64,000 bases of DNA, taken from positions 61,058-125,057 of the forward strand of contig JAHCJY010000005.1 in the NCBI GenBank assembly GCA_026126065.1. The letters run 5' to 3'. The translations under genes and the position numbers were made by a program. Each line of letters opens with the position of its first letter. Positions within the stretch are counted from its first letter, which is position 1. This DNA is from Bauldia sp. Lineage in GTDB: Bacteria > Pseudomonadota > Alphaproteobacteria > Rhizobiales > Kaistiaceae. This document shows positions 53,215 through 64,000 of the stretch, one piece after another. The notes below the pieces were generated by a model. The model searched no databases and had not been told where the DNA came from. It was given only the letters and a program-made list of their open reading frames with translations.

Positions 53215-56165
53215 GCCCTCGGACGGCGGCCGGCGCCCCGCTCTCGGAAAGGCTCGGCACCGCGCTCCCCGTCGCGACGAAAGCCGCGGTCGCCGCGCAG
53301 CTCGCGGCCCTTGTTGCGGCGGCGCCGGCCAACGCCGCCGTGAAGGCCGCGGTCACCGGCACGCGAAGCGGAGCCCTCGTCGGCGGCGCCATGGCCGGGT
53401 CGTCCTTCCTGCGCGGCCTGATCCTCGACGATCCGGCGCGCCTGGTCCGCCTGCTCGGCGCCGACCCCGACGCGGCCGTGGGCCGCCTGATCGTGGCGAC
53501 GGCGCTGGCGTGGCGCGGCGCCGACGAGGAGGGCGTGATGGCAGCCCTCAGGACGCATCGCAACGAGTTCGCCCTCCTCGTCGCTCTGGCCGATCTCGGT
53601 GGCGTGTGGACCGTGGACCGCGTGATGGAAGCGCTGACGGCCTTCGCCGACGCCGCGGTCGGGGCGGCCACCGCGTGGCTCCTGCGCCGGGAACACGATG
53701 CCGGCACGCTCGTCCTCCCCAATCCGGAGGACCCGGGCCGGGGTTCCGGCTGGGTCATTCTCGCGATGGGCAAGCAAGGCGCAGGCGAACTCAACTATTC
53801 CAGCGATATCGACCTCATCACGCTGTTCGACCCGTCGGCGGCGACGCTCGCTCCCGCGACGGAGCCGGCGCGTCTCTACGTCCGCATGACGCGGCGGCTG
53901 GTCCACATCCTCCAGGAGCGCACAGCCGACGGCTACGTCTTCCGCATCGACCTCCGGCTGCGGCCCGACCCCGGCTCGACGGCGGTCGCCATCGCGACCG
54001 AGGCGGCACTCCTCTACTACGAGAGCCAGGGCCAGAACTGGGAGCGCGCCGCGCTCATCAAGGCGCGGGCGGTGGCGGGCGACATCGCCGCGGGGGAACA
54101 ATTCCTCGCCCGCCTCGCGCCGTTCCTGTGGCGAAAGTACCTCGACTACGCGGCCATCGCCGACATCCACTCGATCAAGCGCCAGATCCACGATTTCCGC
54201 GGCCATGAGACGATCGCCGTCGCCGGCCACAACATGAAGCTCGGCCGCGGCGGCATCCGCGAGATCGAGTTCTTCGTCCAGACACAGCAGCTGATCTTCG
54301 GCGGCCGCAGCATGGAACTACGCGGCCGGCGCACGCTCGACATGCTGGACGAGCTTGCCGCAGAGCACTGGATTGCGCCCGAAGCCGCCACGGAACTGGC
54401 GGAAGCGTACCGGTTTCTCAGGCGGCTCGAACACCGCATCCAGATGGTCGCGGACGAGCAGACCCACACATTGCCTGCCGAGCCGGGACCGCTCGCCGGC
54501 CTTGCCCGCCTGTCGGGATACCGTGGCGTCCCCGATCTCGCGAAGGCGCTCGTCCCGCGCCTCGAGACCGTCCAGCGCCACTATGCGCGGCTGTTTGAGA
54601 ATGCGCCTACGCTCTCGACCGCGACCGGCAGCCTCGTCTTCACCGGCAATGACGAAGACCCCGAAACGGTGGCGACCCTCGGCCGCCTCGGCTTCGCCGA
54701 TCCGGCTGGCGTCAGCCGCACGATCCGCGGCTGGCATCACGGCCGCTATGCCGCCATGCGCTCGGCCAGTGCGCGCGAGCGGCTGACGGAGATCACGCCG
54801 GCGCTTCTCGATGCGCTGGCCGGCACCGAGAATGCCGACGCCGCCTTCCTCGCCTTCGACCGTTTCCTCTCACACCTGCCGGCCGGACTGCAGCTCTTCG
54901 CCCTCATGGCGTCGAACCCGCGCCTCCTCGATCTCCTGGCGCGCATCCTCGGCACCGCCCCGCGCCTCGCCGAGATCGTCACGCGACGGCCGCATGTCCT
55001 CGACGGCATTCTCACGCCCGCCTTCTTTGGCACCGTGCCTGATCGGAAGACGCTCGCGCCGCGCCTCGAGGCGACGCTTGGGCTGGCCGTGTCCTACGAG
55101 GATGCCCTCGACCGTGCTCGCATCTTCGGCCAGGAACAGGCTTTCCTCATCGGCGTCCGCATCCTCGCCGGCGCGATCGACGCGCCGCGCGCCGGACGCG
55201 CCTACACCGAACTCGCCGAGCTTCTCGTCGGCGCAGCGCTGCACCTTGCCGGCGAGCAGCTCGCCGAGGCGCATGGGCGCATGCCCGGCGGCAAGGTAGC
55301 GCTGGTCGCCATGGGCCGGCTCGGCGGACGCGAGATGACTGCGTCGTCCGACCTCGACCTCATCATCCTTTACGACGTGCCGTCGAATGTGGCGGGCTCG
55401 GCCGGTCCACGTTCCCTCCCGCCGGCGCAGTACTACACGCGCCTCACCCAGCGGCTGGTTGCGGCGATCTCGGCGCCCACCTCGGAAGGGCGCCTCTATG
55501 AGGTGGATTTCCGCCTCCGGCCCTCCGGCAATTCCGGCCCGCTCGCGACCAGCCTCGACGCCTTCACCACCTACCAGGCGAAGGACGCCTGGACGTGGGA
55601 GCACATGGCGCTGACCCGCGCCCGTCCCGTGGCGGGCGACGCCGCGATGATGAAGAAGGCGATGAAGGCGATCGAATCGGCGCTCTGCCGCCCCCGCAAT
55701 GCGGCGAAGGTCGTCGCCGACGTCCTCGAGATGCGCGCCCTCGTCGAAGTCGAGAAGGGCGGCGGCGCATGGGACCTCAAGCAGGCGCCGGGCGGCATGG
55801 TCGATGTCGAGTTCATCGCCCAGTCGCTCGAACTCCGTCACGGCGTGGAGCACCCCTCGATCGTGACGGTGGAGACCGAGGCCGTTCTGCGCGCCTGCGC
55901 CGCCGCGGGTGTGCTGTCGGTCCGTGACGCGGAAATCCTGCTGCCCGCGATCCGCCTCTACCAGAACCTCAACCAGGTCCTTCGGCTCTGCATCGAAGGG
56001 ACCTTCCGGCCTGCCGAGGCGCCCGGCGGCCTGCGTGAATTCCTCGCCGTCACGGGCGAGATGCCCGACTTCGCCCGACTCGAAGCGCACGTTGTCGCGA
56101 CCGAGACGGCCGTCCGCGCCACGTTCGAGCGCCTCATCGGGAAAGTCAGACCAGCGAAGAAGTAG
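53211..56165 (+). CDS. glnE: Bifunctional glutamine synthetase adenylyltransferase/deadenylase GlnE
   Basis: A 984-residue enzyme that adds and removes AMP on glutamine synthetase in response to PII and glutamine. Two nucleotidyltransferase domains are seen: N-terminal deadenylase with SSDIDLITLFD near 202, and C-terminal adenylylase with SSDLDLIILYD near 715, each followed by a GlnE-type helical domain (LGRGGIREIEFFVQ near 345; QAPGGMVDVEFIAQ near 862). Length and layout are normal. It is coupled by ATGA to the preceding kinase and converges on pleC. Confidence 0.96.
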   Translation: MSPRTAAGAPLSERLGTALPVATKAAVAAQLAALVAAAPANAAVKAAVTGTRSGALVGGAMAGSSFLRGLILDDPARLVRLLGADPDAAVGRLIVATALAWRGADEEGVMAALRTHRNEFALLVALADLGGVWTVDRVMEALTAFADAAVGAATAWLLRREHDAGTLVLPNPEDPGRGSGWVILAMGKQGAGELNYSSDIDLITLFDPSAATLAPATEPARLYVRMTRRLVHILQERTADGYVFRIDLRLRPDPGSTAVAIATEAALLYYESQGQNWERAALIKARAVAGDIAAGEQFLARLAPFLWRKYLDYAAIADIHSIKRQIHDFRGHETIAVAGHNMKLGRGGIREIEFFVQTQQLIFGGRSMELRGRRTLDMLDELAAEHWIAPEAATELAEAYRFLRRLEHRIQMVADEQTHTLPAEPGPLAGLARLSGYRGVPDLAKALVPRLETVQRHYARLFENAPTLSTATGSLVFTGNDEDPETVATLGRLGFADPAGVSRTIRGWHHGRYAAMRSASARERLTEITPALLDALAGTENADAAFLAFDRFLSHLPAGLQLFALMASNPRLLDLLARILGTAPRLAEIVTRRPHVLDGILTPAFFGTVPDRKTLAPRLEATLGLAVSYEDALDRARIFGQEQAFLIGVRILAGAIDAPRAGRAYTELAELLVGAALHLAGEQLAEAHGRMPGGKVALVAMGRLGGREMTASSDLDLIILYDVPSNVAGSAGPRSLPPAQYYTRLTQRLVAAISAPTSEGRLYEVDFRLRPSGNSGPLATSLDAFTTYQAKDAWTWEHMALTRARPVAGDAAMMKKAMKAIESALCRPRNAAKVVADVLEMRALVEVEKGGGAWDLKQAPGGMVDVEFIAQSLELRHGVEHPSIVTVETEAVLRACAAAGVLSVRDAEILLPAIRLYQNLNQVLRLCIEGTFRPAEAPGGLREFLAVTGEMPDFARLEAHVVATETAVRATFERLIGKVRPAKK

Positions 56166-56185
56166 CGACCGACGAATGGACCATG

Positions 56186-56204
56186 GGCTTCGGCGCCGGA
56201 AGCC
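56186..56204. terminator. Small hairpin between glnE and pleC
   Basis: GGCTTC (56186-56191) and GAAGCC (56199-56204) flank GGCGCCG, itself nearly palindromic. It lies in the 51-base gap between convergent genes and is the only candidate terminator there; there is no T-run. Confidence 0.35.
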
Positions 56205-56216
56205 GCCGGCAGCGCG

Positions 56217-58562
<2,346 letters not shown>

Positions 58563-58659
58563 TCAGACCCCCAATTTCGTTTACGTTCCGGGGTATCCCG
58601 CGCCCCCGAATCAGTTTGATTTGAATCGAGCCGAATCACCTTGTCCAGATGGAAAAGGG

Positions 58660-58674
58660 TTAACGACGCGCTAA
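58660..58674. promoter_or_regulatory. CtrA-like box upstream of pleC
   Basis: TTAA (58660-58663), seven bases, CTAA (58671-58674) with C on both 3' sides, i.e. GTTAAC...CTAAC. One mismatch from TTAA-N7-TTAA. It lies about 98 bases before the pleC start and 17 after the pepN stop. Confidence 0.5.
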
Positions 58675-58690
58675 CGACGCGATTCGCGAA

Positions 58691-61324
58691 TCAGGCGAGC
58701 GTTCGCGTCACGATGTCGGTCACGTCGCGCGAAAGGCTCGGCGTGGCGGCGACGCGCCGGAGCGTCCGCTCGGCCGCCACCCGCCGCCGTTCCTCGAGCG
58801 CGCGCCATGACCGGAACGACACGAGGATGCGCGCGGCCGTCTGCGGGTTCTTGCCGTCGAGCGCCAGCACGACGTCGGCGACGAGATCGTAGCCTGCGCC
58901 GTCAGTCCGGTTGAACTGCACCTGGTTGGCGGCGGCGAAGCTGCCGACGAGCGCGCGGATGCGGTTGGGGTTGCTTGCCGCGAACGCGGGGTCGCTCATC
59001 AGTTCGCGGACGCGGCCGAGCGTCTCGGGCATCGGCGCGGTGGCCTCGAGCGCCAGCCATTTGTCGAGGACCAGCGCGTCACCCTCGTAGCGCTGGCGGA
59101 ATGCCTGGAGCGCTTCCTTCCGGTGCGGCGAACGCGTCCGGTTGAGCGCGGCAAGGGCGGCCATCCGGTCGGTCATGTTGTCAGCGGTGCGGAACTGGCG
59201 CGCCGCCGTCTCGGTCGCCGCCTCGCTGCCACCGGCGACCAGAAGGTCGAGGATCGCGTTCCGGAGAGCGCGCGCCCCGGTGCCGGCGGCGTCGGGACGG
59301 TAGGGGACCGGCGGCGCGATGCTGTCGCGGACGCGCGCGAGGCGGTCGCCGAGGCGCTGCGCGAGGGATGCGCGGAGCCCGTCGCGCGCGAAGGCGATCG
59401 CATCCGGGTCGACGTCGCGACCGATCTCGCGTGCCACTTCGGACTCGGAGGGAAGGGCGAGGATCTGCGCCCGCAGCGACGGGTCGAGCGCCTCCGTCTC
59501 GACCGCGGCGACCAGCGCGTCGGACAGCGTCGTGTGATCGGGCACCTGCGCGCCCGCGCGGATCGCGGTGACGGCCGCAATGAGCGCCCGCATCTCCAGC
59601 ATCTGGGCGACCTGCCAGCGGTTGAACGGATCGCTGTCGGTGCGGAGGAGGAAGACGAGGTCGTCGCTGGAGAGGTCGATGGACAGCCGCGCCGGCGCCG
59701 AGAAGCCGCGGAGGAGCGACGGCACCGGCCGCGCCGCAACGCCGGTGAACTCGACGGCCTGCGAAGCCTCGGTCAGGTGAATGACGTCGTCGGTCACGCG
59801 TGCACCGGAGACGCCCGTGTAGGCCAGGTCCTCGCCGTTCGGGCCGATGAGGCCGAAGCGGATCGGCACGTGCAGCGGGCGCTTCACCTGCTGGCCGGGC
59901 GTTGCCGGCGTCGTCTGCGCAAGGTTCAGCGTGTACCGCTTCGCTGTGGCGTCGTAGTGGCCCTTGGCGACGATCTCGGGCGTGCCGGCCTGCGAGTACC
60001 ACAGCTTGAAGTGGCTGAGGTCGGTGCCGGTCGCCTCCTCGAAGGCGGCGACGAAGTCCTCGACTGTCGCCGCCGTGCCGTCGTTCTTGTCGAAGTAGCG
60101 GTCCATGCCGGCGCGGAAGCCGTCGGGACCAAGGATGGTCCGGATCATGCGGACGAGCTCGGCGCCCTTCTCGTAGACGGTCGCCGTGTAGAAGTTGTTG
60201 ATCTCGAGATAGCTCTCGGGCCGCACCGGGTGGGCGAGGGGACCGCCGTCCTCCGGGAACTGCCGCGCCTTGAGCGTGCGCACGTCCTCGATCCGCTTCA
60301 CCGGACGGGACTGCATGTCGGCCGAGAATTCCTGGTCGCGATAGACCGTCAGTCCTTCCTTGAGGCAGAGCTGGAACCAGTCGCGGCAGGTGATGCGGTT
60401 GCCGGTCCAGTTGTGGAAGTACTCGTGGGCGATGACGCCTTCGATATAGGCGTAGTCGCTGTCCGTGGCCGTGTCCGGATCGGCCAGCACGAAGCGGTCG
60501 TTGAAGACGTTGAGGCCCTTGTTCTCCATCGCCCCCATGTTGAAGTCCGACACGGCGACGACGTTGAACACGTCGAGATCGTACTCGCGGCCGAACACCT
60601 CCTCGTCCCAGCGCATCGAGCGCTTGAGCGAGTCCATGGCGTGGTGGCAGCGGTCTTCCTTGCCGTGCTCGCACAGGATCGCGAGCGCGACCTTGCGGCC
60701 CGAAATGGTCGTGAAGCTGTCGTGGATGGCGCCAAGGTCGCCGGCGACGATCGCGAAGAGGTACGACGGCTTCGGGTGCGGGTCGTCCCAAACGGCGTAG
60801 TGGCGGTCGGTCCCGGGAATATCGCCAGCCTCACCGGGATTGCCGTTGCCAAGGAGGATCGGCGCCTCGGCCTTCCTGGCCTCGATCCGCGTCGTGTAGA
60901 CGGAGAGGACGTCGGGCCGGTCGAGGAAATAGGTGATGCGACGGAAACCCTCCGCCTCGCACTGCGTGCAGTAGGCGGCGCCCGAGCGGAACAGGCCCAT
61001 CAGCTGCGTGTTGGCCGTCGGGTTGATCTCGGTTTCCAGCACCAGTTCGAACACGCCGGCCGGCGGGGCTGCGAGGATGAAACGATCCGCGCTTGCCTCG
61101 TAGTCGCCGGGCTGGAGCGCCTTGCCGTCGAGCGTGGCGCCGATCAGGCGAAGCTCGTCGCCGTCGAGGCGAAGCGGGCTGGATCCGCGCACGCGCCGCA
61201 GCGACAGGGTTGCGATGACCCGCGTGGCGGTGGGTTCCAGCCGGAAGTCGAGGTGGACGCGGTCGATCGCGAACTCCGTCGCGCGATAGTCCTCAAGGCG
61301 CGTCGGGACAATGTCCGGCTTCAT
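58691..61324 (-). CDS. pepN: Aminopeptidase N (M1 family)
   Basis: An 877-residue zinc aminopeptidase of the cytoplasm. It shows the substrate-anchoring MGAMENKGLNVFN (about 260-272), the zinc site HEYFHNW (His300, Glu301, His304) and the third ligand Glu323 in LKEGLTVYRD. The remaining C-terminal half is the helical bowl typical of gammaproteobacterial-type PepN. The ORF extends 49 codons upstream, but ATG 61324 matches the family start (KPDIVPTRLEDYRATEF). The stop is next to the pleC upstream region on the same strand. Confidence 0.96.
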   Translation of the reverse strand: MKPDIVPTRLEDYRATEFAIDRVHLDFRLEPTATRVIATLSLRRVRGSSPLRLDGDELRLIGATLDGKALQPGDYEASADRFILAAPPAGVFELVLETEINPTANTQLMGLFRSGAAYCTQCEAEGFRRITYFLDRPDVLSVYTTRIEARKAEAPILLGNGNPGEAGDIPGTDRHYAVWDDPHPKPSYLFAIVAGDLGAIHDSFTTISGRKVALAILCEHGKEDRCHHAMDSLKRSMRWDEEVFGREYDLDVFNVVAVSDFNMGAMENKGLNVFNDRFVLADPDTATDSDYAYIEGVIAHEYFHNWTGNRITCRDWFQLCLKEGLTVYRDQEFSADMQSRPVKRIEDVRTLKARQFPEDGGPLAHPVRPESYLEINNFYTATVYEKGAELVRMIRTILGPDGFRAGMDRYFDKNDGTAATVEDFVAAFEEATGTDLSHFKLWYSQAGTPEIVAKGHYDATAKRYTLNLAQTTPATPGQQVKRPLHVPIRFGLIGPNGEDLAYTGVSGARVTDDVIHLTEASQAVEFTGVAARPVPSLLRGFSAPARLSIDLSSDDLVFLLRTDSDPFNRWQVAQMLEMRALIAAVTAIRAGAQVPDHTTLSDALVAAVETEALDPSLRAQILALPSESEVAREIGRDVDPDAIAFARDGLRASLAQRLGDRLARVRDSIAPPVPYRPDAAGTGARALRNAILDLLVAGGSEAATETAARQFRTADNMTDRMAALAALNRTRSPHRKEALQAFRQRYEGDALVLDKWLALEATAPMPETLGRVRELMSDPAFAASNPNRIRALVGSFAAANQVQFNRTDGAGYDLVADVVLALDGKNPQTAARILVSFRSWRALEERRRVAAERTLRRVAATPSLSRDVTDIVTRTLA

Positions 61325-61418
61325 GGCATGTTTCCGCGGCGATTGGCTTGGTTGCGCCGGTTCTAGGCCCTCCGGGCCGCAAGGCCAAGCGGGATCGGGG
61401 GGCAGCGCTGATGCGTTC

Positions 61419-61531
61419 CCGTCGTCCCGGGGCCGCGAAGCGGCACCCGGGACCTTTTGTTCTCGGGGCATTGCCTCGCCACGAGAACAAAGGGTTCCTG
61501 CTCTCCGCTGCGCTCCGGCCGGAACGACGGC
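61419..61531. repeat. Nested palindromic intergenic element
   Basis: Between pepN and DUF2333 lie stacked inverted repeats: GTCCCGGG-GCCGC (61424-61436) with GCGGC-A-CCCGGGAC (61440-61453), then TTTGTTCTCG (61456-61465) with CGAGAACAAA (61482-61491), and an outer CCGTCGT (61419-61425) with ACGACGG further right. The whole can fold as a branched structure. It resembles the mosaic palindromic elements (RIME-type) scattered between rhizobial genes, but identity needs genome-wide copies. Confidence 0.6.
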
Positions 61532-61567
61532 CCGAGAATTGGCAGCGGTGACCGCGGGATTGGGCCG

Positions 61568-62725
61568 CTACCGGTCCAGCACCGACCGGATCTCCACCAG
61601 ATTCGACCGGGCGCGGAGGATGTAGAAGCCGATCGTGGCCAGGTGGTTCGGCATCAGCCAGGCGTCGTCGCGCGCATTCGAGATGATCATCGGGTCCATC
61701 TCGATGGCCTGCCGGAGGTGCAGCATCATGTTGTCCCAGATCTGCAGGAGCTCGCGGCTCGTGGCAATCTCGAGGAAGTCGGCGCGCGCCGCGGCCAGAA
61801 TGCCGTAATACGCGTACATCTCGCCCTTGGCGTACATGAAGAGATTGTCCGCCTGGGTGTCGAACCAGCCGCTGTGGTGCGTCTCGGTGCGCGCGAGGAG
61901 GAGGGCGGTGGTCGAGCCGATGTCGGCGGCGATGCGGTCGACGAACTGCAGGAGATTGTCCGCACGGGCATCGAAGCTCGCCTGGCATTCGACGAGCCGG
62001 CCCTGGTAGCGCAGCAGCGCCTGGCGGGCATTCTCATAATAGGTCGGCGTCCGCGTCGTCGGGCCGAAAGGCCGCTCGCTGAACGGGTTGAGGAGCCAAG
62101 TGTAGCGGTCGAACGTGACGCCGCCGCGCGCCTGAGTCAGGTCGGAGTCGGCCTGCGCCGTGCCGCGGACGCGGCCGATCGTGTCGGTGAGCTCGGTCAC
62201 GGTGCGCTGGACGGCCTGGTGGACGCCGATCTGGAAGGCGGCCTTGTTGTCGAGGAACTTGGTCCGTTCCCAGTCGAGCAGGAACAGGAAACCCATCTTG
62301 TAGAAGGGGTTGCTCGGTATCCAGAGATTCTGATTGACGTTGAAGTCGATCAGGTCCGCTGTCACGTCGACGATGTAGGACCGACCGCAGACGCCGCCCG
62401 CACCCTGGCCGGCGACGGTCGGGGGGAGGGTGCGCTCGTCGAGCGCGAGGGCGTCGATGTAGTTGACGTCGTAACCGCGGATCCACGCCGCATTCCAGAA
62501 GAAGTAGAGGTGGCCGAGCAGGAAGGGCACCACGATCACGCCGACCGCGATCTTGAACCAGCGGTTCTGCTGCCAGAACAGCCGCCACAGCAGCCGGAAC
62601 GGCCACGCGATCCACGTCGCGAACTGCCCGAGGACGCGAAGGATGGCAGCCCAAAACTGCCGAAGCCACGACAGGACGACGCGGACCAAGCCACCCACCC
62701 GGAAGCACGCGGAAATCCTCGGCAC
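61568..62725 (-). CDS. DUF2333 family membrane-anchored protein
   Basis: A protein of about 385 residues with an N-terminal transmembrane helix (about 58-80, FKIAVGVIVVPFLLGHLYFFW) preceded by amphipathic Trp/Arg-rich sequence, and a large periplasmic helical domain. DUF2333 landmarks are WIPSNPFYKMGFLFLLDW, FDRYTWLLNPF and HHSGWFDTQADN. The function is unknown. The open frame begins at GTG 62725; GTG 62698 and TTG 62689 are alternatives and no start has a convincing ribosome-binding site. It is divergent from the deaminase. Confidence 0.8.
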   Translation of the reverse strand: MPRISACFRVGGLVRVVLSWLRQFWAAILRVLGQFATWIAWPFRLLWRLFWQQNRWFKIAVGVIVVPFLLGHLYFFWNAAWIRGYDVNYIDALALDERTLPPTVAGQGAGGVCGRSYIVDVTADLIDFNVNQNLWIPSNPFYKMGFLFLLDWERTKFLDNKAAFQIGVHQAVQRTVTELTDTIGRVRGTAQADSDLTQARGGVTFDRYTWLLNPFSERPFGPTTRTPTYYENARQALLRYQGRLVECQASFDARADNLLQFVDRIAADIGSTTALLLARTETHHSGWFDTQADNLFMYAKGEMYAYYGILAAARADFLEIATSRELLQIWDNMMLHLRQAIEMDPMIISNARDDAWLMPNHLATIGFYILRARSNLVEIRSVLDR

Positions 62726-62956
62726 CGCCGGGGAAGGCCGCCGTGCACAGTCGGGCCTCCGCCCAAGACATGGCGGGTTCGCACCGGGGGTTCAAGGGAC
62801 GGACGCAGTTCGCTCCCGATCGCCAGCGGAGGTACGCGCCGTGTTCCACGACCACCCAGATCGGGCGGCGCCCGCCGGCATTCCTCCGGTATTCAGCAGG
62901 AGCGGAGGCCGTCTAGGGTGGATTGGCTTGAGGCGCACGCTGGGAGGCAGGCAAGG

Positions 62957-63412
62957 ATGAATGCGGAACAGGACAGTTTCATGCGGGCCGCCATCACGGA
63001 GGCGGCGCGGGGCCTTTCCGAGGGCGGCATCCCGATCGGCTCGGTCCTGGTCCACGATGGCAGGATCATCGGGCGAGGTCGCAACCGGCGTGTCCAGAGC
63101 GGCAATCCCATCCTTCACGCGGAGATGGACGCCCTCCAGGACGCGGGACGCCAGCCGGCCACGATCTACCGCGCATCGACTCTCTTCACGACCCTGTCGC
63201 CCTGCTCCATGTGCGCCGGCGCCATCCTGCTGTATGGCATCCCGAAGGTGGTGATGGGCGAGAACACGACGTTCCGGGGCGAGGAGGACCTGCTCCACTC
63301 GCGCGGTGTGATCCTCGAGAACCAACACAGCGTCGAGTGCGAGAACATGATGCGGCGGTTCGCCACCGAGCGGCCAGACCTCTGGAGCGAGGACATCGGC
63401 CAGCCCGCGTGA
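62957..63412 (+). CDS. Cytosine/nucleoside deaminase, yeast Fcy1-like
   Basis: A 151-residue zinc deaminase of the CMP/dCMP family: HAE (54-56), PCSMC with Cys83 and Cys86. Unlike TadA or bacterial cytidine deaminases it closely follows yeast cytosine deaminase: TTLSPCSMCAGAILLYGIP and GENTTF in the core, and ERPDLWSEDIGQ at the C-terminus where the yeast enzyme has RPQDWFEDIG. It therefore probably deaminates cytosine or a related free base, not tRNA. ATG 62957 is preceded by GGGAGG. No pyrimidine gene is nearby. Confidence 0.85.
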   Translation: MNAEQDSFMRAAITEAARGLSEGGIPIGSVLVHDGRIIGRGRNRRVQSGNPILHAEMDALQDAGRQPATIYRASTLFTTLSPCSMCAGAILLYGIPKVVMGENTTFRGEEDLLHSRGVILENQHSVECENMMRRFATERPDLWSEDIGQPA

Positions 63413-63796
63413 CGGCTTGCCGATGCCGCTACGCGCTGCAGCGAACGCCCGTCGCGCGCCAGCATTGCGATCCCCCGATAGCCACGGTTTCGTCAAGCCT
63501 ATGACGGCGCACGTTCTGAGGGTATAGGGCGCTGGTTGTTGGCGCCTTCATCTTCCGGTGCTCCCAACCACGCCATGAGATGATCCACGGGATCGAGGGG
63601 AGGACGACGTGAGGCTCGGGCGGCGAACACAAGGAGGCGCCGTCGTCCTGGGTCTTCTGTCGTTGACAGGCTCGGCGGCTGCGCAGTCCACCACTGCCGG
63701 CCAAGGGCTCCTGCTACGTTGATGTTGCTCCGGTTTCCTAGCGTCGCTCCCTGTGTCTCGCCATACAGACTTCAGCCGCCCGCCTCGCCGGCCCCG
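63413..63796. other. Mostly empty region with one tiny ORF
   Basis: About 380 bases between the deaminase and the partial DUF924 gene. Apart from the 37-codon ORF listed next, I see no gene, tRNA or repeat. Confidence 0.5.
63609..63722 (+). CDS. Tiny ORF encoding a signal-peptide-like peptide (37 aa)
   Basis: GTG 63609, four bases after GGGGAGGA, opens 37 codons: MRLGRRTQGGAVVLGLLSLT followed by GSAAAQSTTAGQ and a short end. The beginning is a textbook signal peptide with an AAAQ cleavage site. The stop comes soon after, and another frame continues with KGSCYVDVAPV, so this may be the start of a frameshifted secreted protein rather than a working small gene. Confidence 0.4.
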   Translation: MRLGRRTQGGAVVLGLLSLTGSAAAQSTTAGQGLLLR

Positions 63797-64000
63797 CTAG
63801 AAGGGGGCCATACTGTTCTCGGCCAGAAACTGCGCCTCCTCCGCGCTGGTCTCCCTGCCGAGTATCGCGTTCCGATGCGGGAACCGGCCGAACCGCCTGA
63901 TGATGTCGAGGTACTTGGCCGTTTGGATGCCGCCGGCCTCGTAGAAGCGGTTTCCGGCGGGCGCAAAGGGACCGACGTCTTCCACGTAGTACCTCAAGGC
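63797..64000 (-). CDS. DUF924 family protein (partial, N-terminus outside window)
   Basis: The last 68 codons of a DUF924 protein, recognised by YLDIIRRFGRFPHRNAILGR and the ending TSAEEAQFLAENSMAPF. The reading frame stays open to the window edge and the apparent TTG at 63997 is internal (ALRYYVEDV), so the gene starts beyond 64000. DUF924 proteins are helical, of unknown role. Confidence 0.82.
   Translation of the reverse strand, partial: ALRYYVEDVGPFAPAGNRFYEAGGIQTAKYLDIIRRFGRFPHRNAILGRETSAEEAQFLAENSMAPF

Noticed and set aside
59123..61366. A 747-codon plus-strand frame
   Set aside because: It is antisense to pepN and has no start signal or domain.
62542..62725. Alternative start sites for DUF2333
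   Set aside because: GTG 62698 and TTG 62689 were considered, but no ribosome-binding site decides, so the longest frame is kept.

Overview
This window is GC-rich chromosomal DNA from an alphaproteobacterium, most probably of the Hyphomicrobiales (Rhizobiales). The evidence is the gene content and order: a MucR/Ros zinc-finger regulator, short-form HisG with HisZ beside HisS, a Tat-exported beta-helix protein of the TIGR03808 type, DUF1491/DUF2336/DUF5330/DUF4170 proteins, a FeuPQ-like two-component pair upstream of ccmIEFH, and degP-regulator-kinase-glnE-pleC in the order known from rhizobia. It is a housekeeping region. I found no transposase, prophage, CRISPR array, tRNA or rRNA.

Layout. 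1-5407: end of ribF, a HAD phosphatase, a sigma-54 activator, a secreted protein and a TadE/G-like protein with a vWA domain. 5408-8057: groESL with a CIRCE operator and two near-identical terminators. 8058-16184: a secreted helical protein, a small membrane protein, hisS-hisZ-hisG, a divergent periplasmic asparaginase-fold protein and a LysR regulator. 16330-24974: tadA, then rluB-rsmD-patatin and the tightly overlapped pmbA-cysQ-DUF4170-acyltransferase-waaA-lpxK run (lipid A/Kdo synthesis), facing DUF2093 and mutL. 26834-36411: the Tat beta-helix protein, sodB, msrB, mucR, sufE, a PAS histidine kinase with a peptidoglycan-binding protein and DUF1491, DUF2336 and a 55-residue protein. 36408-41970: DUF1254/DUF1214, a GT39 glycosyltransferase, PBP1a and a YcgN protein. 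42018-61324: a small periplasmic protein with feuPQ, a lipoprotein, ccmIEFH, degP, a second two-component pair, glnE, pleC and pepN. 61419-64000: a nested palindromic element, DUF2333, an Fcy1-like deaminase, a tiny secreted-peptide ORF and a partial DUF924 gene.

Common themes are envelope biogenesis and stress (LPS, PBP1a, DegP, cytochrome c maturation, GroESL, MsrB, SodB) and cell-cycle/envelope signalling (PleC, a second PleC/DivJ-like kinase, FeuPQ). Translational coupling through NTGA stop/start overlaps is very common. The most unusual points are two genes whose protein N-terminus falls on a CTG codon (mutL and DUF1491), four convergent gene pairs whose stop codons share one CTAG, CtrA-like half-site pairs upstream of two histidine kinases and DUF2336, an asparaginase-fold protein lacking the second catalytic triad, and a promoter-proximal direct repeat before mucR. 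I do not see an obviously new multi-gene system.
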